Shown one piece after another: positions 57,169 through 64,000 of a stretch of DNA of 64,000 nucleotides. The position numbers and the translations under genes are program-made. Source of the stretch: Simmondsia chinensis (Eukaryota; Streptophyta; Magnoliopsida; Caryophyllales; Simmondsiaceae). The stretch's first letter is position 1, and each line of letters begins with the position of its first letter. Under the pieces are notes generated by a model, which was given only the letters and a program-made list of their open reading frames with translations, was not told the origin of the DNA and did no database searches. Where the stretch lies: contig JAGTTD010000018.1 in NCBI GenBank assembly GCA_018398585.1, forward strand, positions 751,501 to 815,500, given 5' to 3'.

Positions 57169-57302
57169 GAAAGAAGCCAAAATGAGGTCAACATAATGCT
57201 AAATTATTAACAGAAAATGTAAGTAAATACAAACACAAGACTGAAGAAGAAACAGCCAGTTTGATTACTACACAACTTTGTTTTTTCAAATGGGTCAAGT
57301 CA

Positions 57303-57375
57303 TTACATGGGGCGCGGGGAAGGTGACTCGAACTCGAGACTGTGGATAGCCGGAAGCATCTCCAACCACTGAGGC
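57303..57375 (-). repeat. tRNA-like SINE head, copy 2
   Basis: On the - strand: GTGCCTCAGTGGTTGGAGAT (box A-like), then CTCGAGTTCGAGTCACC (box B). Spacing is right for a tRNA-derived promoter. The same relic is at 49855-49925 in flank copy 1. Confidence 0.5.
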
Positions 57376-57566
57376 ACAAGGATGTCGGGCAAATTACTAA
57401 CAATGGCTACAAATATGGCAGCCTGCATAACAAATTTTTGAAACATAATCAGCCCACCAGCATCTCTCCCTCCTTTCAGCTTCACCTTTCCACCAACAAT
57501 GGCCTGCACAAAATTAAAAAAGCCTTTTTGAACTAGGGTTTGCCAATATGAACAGAGGCAGTTCAT
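57303..57566 (-). other. Short ORF with one hydrophobic segment, possible last exon
   Basis: Reads 87 codons. An acceptor-like TTTTGTGCAG at about 57507 would start an exon with AIVGGKVKLKGGRDAGGLIM, then the hydrophobic FVMQAAIFVAIVSNLPDIL. The end (from about VPQWLEM on) runs into a tRNA-like SINE. The counterpart in flank copy 1 has frame breaks. I do not recognise the protein. It could be a relic of a small membrane protein gene carried by the duplicated unit. Confidence 0.25.
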
Positions 57567-57756
57567 TAAGAAAAGACATGTTAAGGATCCGTTTCACATT
57601 TCTATAGTTATATTGTATAAATAAGTAGCAATCCTTCCTAAAACAGAAAATGTTTTCCTTCACGAGAAGAAGTTGACTTCCCCTCAAGAATAAAGAACGA
57701 TATTTTTCTTCACGGAACGCAAAATATTATATGTTGTAGTGTTGTCTCCTATATAT

Positions 57757-58266
57757 ATACTGGGGTCACATTGGGTCAAGATCAAGTTATTCTGGATTTG
57801 GGTTGCATTAATTTCAAGTCAGCCAAGGTCCGGGTCAATCCTAGGTTGGCTCGTACAAGTTTCGGGTGATCGTAATCCCATTATTTGGTGTCTTGGTAGC
57901 ATGAACTATTTACAAATTTTTCGATTATAATCCCAGATACTTAAATTTTTAACAACACATTTATTGTATTACCAACATAAAGACTCAAATATCTATTATA
58001 AAGTTCAATTTTACTAATGAAAAGTAATGACTACATTGTATTCAAACATCTTAGGCAAATTGGGGTTTCAGGTCAAGTTGAGTTCAAGCTCGCATATTAG
58101 GTATGGCGTCGTTTCTAGGCCGGGCTAAGAACTGGTCGAGCTATTTTCAAGTCGGGTCATTTTAACTTCCAATCCAATTATTCATGTCAAACTTTTTGTT
58201 CGGGTCAGGTTAGTTTCCAGGTGTTTCAACTCAGTTTTTTGAGTCGGTTTGACTTTGCCACCTCTA
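57757..58266. mobile_element. hAT-like element in flank copy 2
   Basis: An insertion of about 510 bp relative to flank copy 1. The right end on the other strand is TAGAGGTGGCAAAGTC, a typical hAT terminus. The interior has GGGTCAAG, TTCGGGTC and CCGGGTCAATC words. The left end is less clear (TGGGGTCACATTGGGTC). No matching 8-bp TSD was found. Confidence 0.5.
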
Positions 58267-59439
58267 GGGTTTGCATTGGGTTATGAGGAAACAAAAGCTG
58301 CTTTTTATTCCTCATATCATATACACACAAGTTCTAGTGAGTACTGATGCAATCATATTTATATGCTCTGCTAACTTCTTTAACATGTAAACATATTTAT
58401 AAACATGTCTTAATGAATAAATTATGTTATAAATGTCTTATGGAAGCCATAAGAAAGTACTGGTATATAATGAACAATCATGTAACGGCTAGCTTATCAT
58501 TGCATGATGGCCGTCTAAGTAAAAGCATCCACACAATTCCATGGGGTACAATCAAAAAAACCGTAAACACTGTTAGAAACAAATTTTAAGCTAATTGTTA
58601 CACAATTAACCGCAAAGAGGAGCTTCTAAAATGAAAAGACACATCGCTTTTGTAAAAGAACATTCTCGTAAATGTAAATGTGCCGGTTAAAAACCATGGA
58701 TCGAGTACTCGGATTAACAATTGTATGACCACTCATTCAATTCTTTTCAAACAAAGAGTACCGTTTAAAAGCAGAGTATAATTCCCTTTGACAGCCGATT
58801 ACAACTGCAACAACCCAGCATATAAGGTTCGCAGTCATTCATTTCCTCGACAGCAAATGCCCACATAATTCATCAAGCAACTCCAAAATCCTTTGGGAAA
58901 TCGTACGGATTGGACCCCCCAGCCCCCATTTAATCTTTTTTAGACCCCCATCACCCAAAATAGACCCTTTTGGACAAAAATGCCCCTCCCACTTCACCCC
59001 CCCACTCTCTCTCCTCATTTAATGTTATGTAGCCCACCCGTTAACTTTACCCCCTCCCCCCTCCATTTTCTCTCTCCTCATTTAATGCAAAAGTACATAT
59101 TTTTACTTTATGTCATGTAATTTGCTTCTCATTCTCTTCCTTCCTTCTCACTTCCCACCCATTTTACTCAGCCTAACTCTCATTCTCCCTCCCTTGTTCT
59201 TTTTCTCTCATTCTGAATTCCCCAAGCTCCATTTTTTTCGTCCTCCGGGTGTCGTTCTGCTACATTGGGCCCTCGAAAGAAGAGGAAGAAGGCCTGGTAA
59301 GATCGTGTTTGAAGCTTTGTGGCATTGCTGTAGGTTCAAGGTTGAGTCGTTTCATACATTTCACAGTTTTCAGATCAGACATTGAAGGTAAAATGATCAT
59401 TTGTTGACATTGTCGTTAATGTATCCTTGCCGTATGAGG

Positions 59440-60300
59440 TTGGTATGTTACAAGTCATTTATGGTGTATGATTGGTGTAAATGGTGTATTATAATTTTCT
59501 TTTGGTGTGTTTCAACTCATTAATGGTGTATGATTAATCATACACCGTGTATGATTGGTTTAAATGGTGTATTATCATGTTGTGTTGGGGTTTTTCAAGT
59601 CGTTAATGGTGTATGATCACTCATACACCGTATATGATAGGTTTAAATGGTGTGAAATCAACTTGTTTAGGCGTGTTTCAAGTAATTAGGGGTGTATGAT
59701 TAATCATACACCGTGTATGACAGGTTTTAATGGTGTAAAATCAACGTGTATACTTATATTTCAAGTAAATAGTGGTGTATGATGAATCATACACGGTGTA
59801 TGATGGATTATAATAGTGTAAAATCAACTTATGTAGGTATGTTTCAAGTAAATAGTTGTGCATGACTTATCATACACGGTGTATGATAGGTTCAAGTAAT
59901 TAGTGGTGATGACTTATCATACACGGTGTATGAGAGGTTTCAATGGTATAACATCAACTTTTGCAGGTTTTTTTCAAGTAATTACTGGTATAATGGTGTA
60001 AAATCAACTTGTATAGGTATGTTTCAAGTAATTAGTGGTGTATGATGAATCATACACGGTGTATGATGGATTATAATAGTGTAAAGTCAACTTATGTAGG
60101 TATGTTTAAAGTAATTAATGATGTATGACTTATCATACACGGTGCATGATAGATTTTAATGGTATAACATCAACTTTTGCAGGTTTTTTCAAGTAATTAC
60201 TAGTATAAGGGTGGTGTATGATTAATCATACACCGTGTATTAATGCTTTAAATGCTGTTATTTCATTTTATCTTGGTGTGTCTCATGTAATTAGTGGTGT
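59440..60300 (+). repeat. Diverged repeat array with palindrome ATCATACACGGTGTATGAT
   Basis: Units of roughly 75-115 bp, each with TTTCAAGTAATTAGTGGTG, a palindrome of the form ATCATACAC(C/G)GTGTATGAT, a TTTAATGGTGTAAAATCAAC block and GTAGGTATG. Palindromes occur near 59537, 59614, 59702, 59786, 59868, 59916, 60049, 60131 and 60224. A related one lies at about 62592 inside the MULE. The array sits directly upstream of the transposase start. Confidence 0.8.
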
Positions 60301-60329
60301 AATATCATGTTACTTTCGTGTTTACAATA

Positions 60330-62950
60330 ATGGCAGATGTTGCTATTGTTCGGTACGGTGGACACTTTAACGAGAGGGCAGAGTATGTTTGGTGGGAAGT
60401 TGGATTTTGTTTTTTTAGATGATAAGACTGACTTTGCTGGCTTGCAAAGGACTTTGGTGGAGTTGATGGGTGTTCAGGTGGATGCAAGTTCGAAGATGCA
60501 ATTGCAACTTCGTACCGACAAACGGAACATCCCATTGTATGATGTCAATAATGATAGATCAGTAATGGTTTTGAAGGCACTGGCAAAAAAAGATATGGCT
60601 AAGCATATCTTGTTCGTTACTGTTGAGTCCACGGTTGATAGGACTCCTTGCTTTGGAGATCAACGGAGTCTTAATCAAACACTACCAGATGGTGACGAGA
60701 ACAATGGTGGTTTGGACCGTGTGGTGCCTGATAGTTTTGGTGGATGTCTTAACGCGGGGATGGAAGAAGTAGCCCGTGGAGATGCATCTGAACTGGAGTT
60801 TGACATACCTACGGTGATAGCGACAGCGACCAGTGAAGATTGGGAAAATTCCAATCAAAGTCTGTGCTATCATTTGGATAATATAAATTTATCCCATGTG
60901 CAACCGACACATCACCTCCACATGGCCACATTTCTGCCCAGCAGAATATTTACCCTGAAGTGGGTACATCACCTCTTGCAGTGGAACCGAATGTCCAACC
61001 TAACGTCCAAGCTACTGTTGATCCTCACTATGACGATGATGTTGGTTCCGGTGATGAGAGTAGCCGGATTGACGGGGTATATGGGCAGGGTATGATGGTT
61101 GATGTAATCGAGGTGCATCAAGTATTTAAATCGAAGAAGGATCTGTTGACTAACCTGGCAGTAATTGCCATAAGGGAAAATTTTGAATTCAAGAGCTTCA
61201 AGTCTAACAAATCCTTAACGGATGTTCGTTGTGCAAGAGGGTTGCACATGGAGGGTTCGGGCTATGTGTCTAACAGATGGTAGGTATTGGATGGTTACAA
61301 AAGTTGAAAATAATCATACCCACCCTACTGATCTCACCACTGTTAGACACAGGCAGGCAACCAGTTGGGTCGTCGGCGAATGCGTCTGCAAGAAACTTGT
61401 CAACCCCGGAAGAGTGTTCAAGCCACGGGATGTCATAAATGACATCCGCAGTTGCTATAATGTCGATATCAGCTACAGTGTTGCATGGAGGGCGAGAGAG
61501 TCTGTATACGACAATGTTAGATTGGGTACCGCCGAAGAGTCATATGCATTTTTGCCTGCTTATCTGCAAGTCCTCAAACAGACTAACCCTAGTACCACAT
61601 TTTATTTACAGACAGATGACGAAAGCAGGTTTCAGTACCTCTTCATTGCGTTTGATGCTTCACTGAAAGGGTACCGGTTTTGCCGGCCTGTTGTGAGCAT
61701 TGACGCAACACATCTGAAGGGAAAATACCGGGGTGTTCTGTTCATGGCCGTTCGCACGATGCCAACAAGCAAATTTTCCCAATTGCTATCGGTATCGGTG
61801 ATTCAGAGAATGATGCATCATGGCATTGGTTCCTCAGCAGGTTGAAGGAAGTAATTGGGGAGCCTATTGGCCATGTCATTGTATCTGATAGACACCGAAG
61901 CATCCAACACGCGGTGGAAGAAGTTTTCCGCAACACATTTCACGGGCTGTGCATGTACCACTTGCTGAACACTTGAAGGCCAAATTCAAGAGCAAAAAGA
62001 AGTTGTTGGATCAGTACTACTACAAAGCAGCTAAAGCATACAACATTCAAGAGTTCTATAGTTTATTTTCAGTTTATGTTGTGCCGTATCTGGGGCTAAA
62101 GATTACTTGGAAGATGTGGGACTAGACAAGTGGAGTCGTTCCCACTCCCCTTGTCGTCGGTACAACATAATGACAACAAACATTTCGGAATCCATGAATG
62201 CTGTATTGGTCAAGGTGTGTGACTATTCAATTACTGCCCTCGTTGATGAGTTTAGGCTACTGTTGCAGAAGTGGTTTCATGACAGAAGAGACAAGGCTGA
62301 AGCTTGCACCACTACAATGTCCCCCGACGTCGAAAAAAAATTACAAGACAGATTCAAATTATCAAGAACGATGACAGTAAGCTCCGTACATATTGTCATG
62401 TTTAATCCCTACTACAAAGCATGTTTATAGCGTGTTAAGTACTTAGGGGTGTAAGGCAGGTTTTAATGGTATGCAATGTACGATTGCTTAACATGATGTG
62501 AAATCTACCTGTGTTGGTATGTTACAAGTTTGAAACGGTGTGAAATCCGCTAATTTTGGTGCGCTTCAAGTGTTTCGGGGAGTATGTTTAACCATACCCC
62601 GTGTATGATACGTTTTAGGGGTGTAAAATCAACTCGTCGATGTGCGAATCAAATAATCCTTGGACGTTTATTGGTGATACGTGCATGTATTGTTGGTTTT
62701 TTGTTTAATTTATTTTTTTTGCACCGTGGTTGTTTGACGCGTTTGTCTATTCTTTTGGTAATGCAGATTTTGCGAGCTGATAATCATACTTTCGACGTCA
62801 TCGATAGGGAGAAGAATTTTTGCATAGATATGTCGCTATGGACATGTACCTGCCGCAAGTTTCCGCTTAAGCAGCTTCCTTGTGAGCATGCGTTAGCCGT
62901 CGTGCAGCACAGTCCTTATGGTCTGTACGACTTATGCTCGCCGTACTACA
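60330..62950 (+). pseudogene. MULE transposase, copy 1, frameshifted, with SWIM finger
   Basis: The ATG at 60330 opens MADVAIVRYGGHFNERAEY. The frame then shifts near 60393 into KLDFVFLDD and LQLRTDKRNIPLYDVN (N-terminal MULE region). Further shifts occur about 60900-60960, 61240, 61760 and 61970. The MuDR DNA-binding region is VFKSKKDLLTNLAVIAIREN plus TWRVRAMCL. The catalytic core has SIDATHLKGKYRGVLF, VIVSDRHRSI and TNISESMN, giving the presumed D, D and E. An intron 62377-62766 joins SRTMT to ILRADNHTFDV, after which the SWIM zinc finger CTCRKFPLKQLPCEHALAV follows. After that, homology ends at the junction with copy 2 (62965). Dead as it stands. Confidence 0.8.
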
Positions 62951-62964
62951 GTAGAGGAAACTGG

Positions 62965-63938
62965 TGTCGATATCAGCTACAGTGTTGCTTGGAGGGCGAG
63001 AGAGTTTGCATACGACAATGTTAGATTAGGTACGGCCGAAGAGTCGTATGCATTCTTGCCCGGCTATCTGCAAGTCCTCAAACAGACTGACCCCAGTACC
63101 ACATTTTATTTACAGAAAGATGATGAAAGTAGGTTTCAGTACCTCTTCATTGCGTTTGGTGCTTCAGTTAATGGATACCGGTTTTGCCGGCCGGTTGTGA
63201 GCATTGACGCAACACAACTGAAGGGAAAGTACCGGGGTGTTCTATTCATGGCCGTTTGCCACGATGCCAACCAACAAATTTTCCCGATTGCTATAGGCAT
63301 CGGTGATTCAGAGAATGATGCATCGTGGCATTGGTTCCTCAGTAGGCTGAGGGAAGTAACTGGGGAGCCTGCTGGCCATGTCATTGTATCCGATAGACAC
63401 CGAAGCATCCAACGCGCAGTGGAAGAACTTTTCCCCGTCACATTTCACGGGCTCTGCATGTACCACTTGCTGAACAACTTGAAGGCCAAATTCAAGAGCA
63501 ACAGGAAGCATTTGGATCAGTACTACTACAAAGCAGCCAAAGCATACAACATTCAAGAGTTCCATAGTTTGTTTTTCAGTTTATGTTGTGTCGTACCCGG
63601 GGCTAAAGATTACTTGGAAGATGTGGGACTGCACAAGTGGACTCGTTCCCACTTCCCTTGTCGTCGGTACAACATAATGACGACAAACATTTCGGAATCT
63701 ATGAACGCTGTATTGCTCAAGGTACGTGACTATCCAATTACAGCCCTTGTTGATGAGTTTAGGCTACTGTTGCAGAGGTGGTTTCACGAAAGAAGAGCCA
63801 AGGCTGAAGCTTGCACCAGTACAATGTCCCCCGACGTCGAAAAAAAAATTACAAGACAGATTCAAGTTAGCAAGAACGACGGCAGTAAGCTCCGCACATA
63901 TTATCATGTTTAATCCCTACTACAAAGCATGTTTATAG
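62965..63938 (+). pseudogene. MULE transposase catalytic core, duplicated copy 2
   Basis: A head-to-tail second copy of 61461-62435, offset by about 1504-1508 bp. It is open from about 62965 to 63913. Core motifs are intact: SIDATQLKGKYRGVLFMAV, GIGDSENDASWHWFL, VIVSDRHRSIQRAVEELF, HGLCMYHLLNNLKAKF and TNISESMNAVL. It lacks the N-terminal DNA-binding region. At its end one extra A in a poly-A run (nine A at 63840 against eight at 62333) shifts the frame to KKITRQIQVSKND and a stop. A SWIM finger is not seen before the window edge. It cannot give a complete transposase alone. Confidence 0.8.
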
Positions 63939-64000
63939 CGTGTTAGTGCCCTTCGAGTGTGAAATCCGCTAATTTTGGTGCCCTTCGAGTGTTTCGTTAC

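Larger units (their letters stand above)
56547..58885. repeat. Segmental duplication, flank copy 2
   Basis: The second copy of the flank at 47346-51265 (anchors given there). Copy 2 has its own insertions: a short SINE at 57053 and a hAT-like element at about 57757-58266. Its right end is interrupted by the MULE terminus at 58895. Divergence is substantial, so the duplication is not recent. Confidence 0.7.
58895..64000 (+). mobile_element. Mutator-like (MULE) element, left end to window edge
   Basis: Candidate left terminus GGGAAATCGTACGGATTGG at 58895, a typical MULE TIR start. C-rich and T-rich leader DNA follows to about 59400, then a palindromic repeat array (59440-60300) and the transposase region from 60330. 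The nine bases before the terminus are AAATCCTTT. The right terminus lies outside the window, so the TIR and TSD cannot be confirmed. Frameshifts in copy 1 indicate that this element is no longer autonomous as a whole. Confidence 0.7.

Noticed and set aside
59110..59385. 91-aa ORF upstream of the MULE transposase
   Set aside because: T/C-rich leader DNA within the MULE end. No MULE domain and no similarity that I recognise.
59440..60300. CRISPR array
   Set aside because: Repeats are diverged, spacing is irregular, spacers are themselves related, and the context is a plant MULE.
60682..60873. Antisense 63-aa ORF in the MULE
   Set aside because: Shadow of the transposase reading frame on the other strand.

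Overview
This window is nuclear DNA from a flowering plant. The genes are split by many GT-AG introns, intergenic DNA is AT-rich and crowded with small transposons, and every recognisable protein belongs to a plant family. The sequence does not let me name the species.

Four host genes are readable. (1) 0.8-9.1 kb, + strand: L-threonine aldolase (THA1-type), nine coding exons, 361 aa, with a 1.3 kb intron in the 5' UTR. (2) 12.7-21.4 kb, - strand: an EF-hand B'' regulatory subunit of protein phosphatase 2A, twelve coding exons, 539 aa. (3) 26.7-37.4 kb, - strand: a casein kinase 1-like protein kinase, fourteen coding exons, 463 aa. (4) 41.9-44.8 kb, - strand: a P-class pentatricopeptide-repeat (PPR) protein, one 594-aa coding exon with introns in both UTRs. 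All exon joins were checked by reading phase. A phosphatase regulatory subunit lies beside a Ser/Thr kinase, but nothing in the sequence shows that the four genes act in one pathway. From memory, the pairs THA1/PPR and B''/CK1-like are also close neighbours in Arabidopsis.

From 47.3 to 58.9 kb the DNA is an old tandem duplication of the PPR locus and its flank. Two truncated PPR relics (51.7 and 54.1 kb) share one breakpoint, and the flank is present twice (47.3-51.3 and 56.5-58.9 kb). Insertions present in only one copy give natural empty sites.

The most unusual content is a SINE family. Long copies of about 253-259 bp start with a nearly whole 5S rRNA-derived head, have a common body and end in a TTG-type tail, with target-site duplications up to 19 bp. 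Short copies of about 102-116 bp carry only body and tail. At least six 5S-bearing copies and about nine short ones lie in this window, several inside introns of the host genes.

From about 58.9 kb to the right edge lies a Mutator-like (MULE) element. It has a candidate terminal inverted repeat, an array of units each carrying a palindrome, a frameshifted transposase with a SWIM zinc finger, and a second head-to-tail copy of the catalytic core that is still open over about 320 codons. Other mobile DNA includes a hAT element with an 8-bp TSD nested in a MITE, a solo LTR with a 5-bp TSD, a non-autonomous MULE with about 290-bp inverted repeats, a LINE tail and several MITE families.
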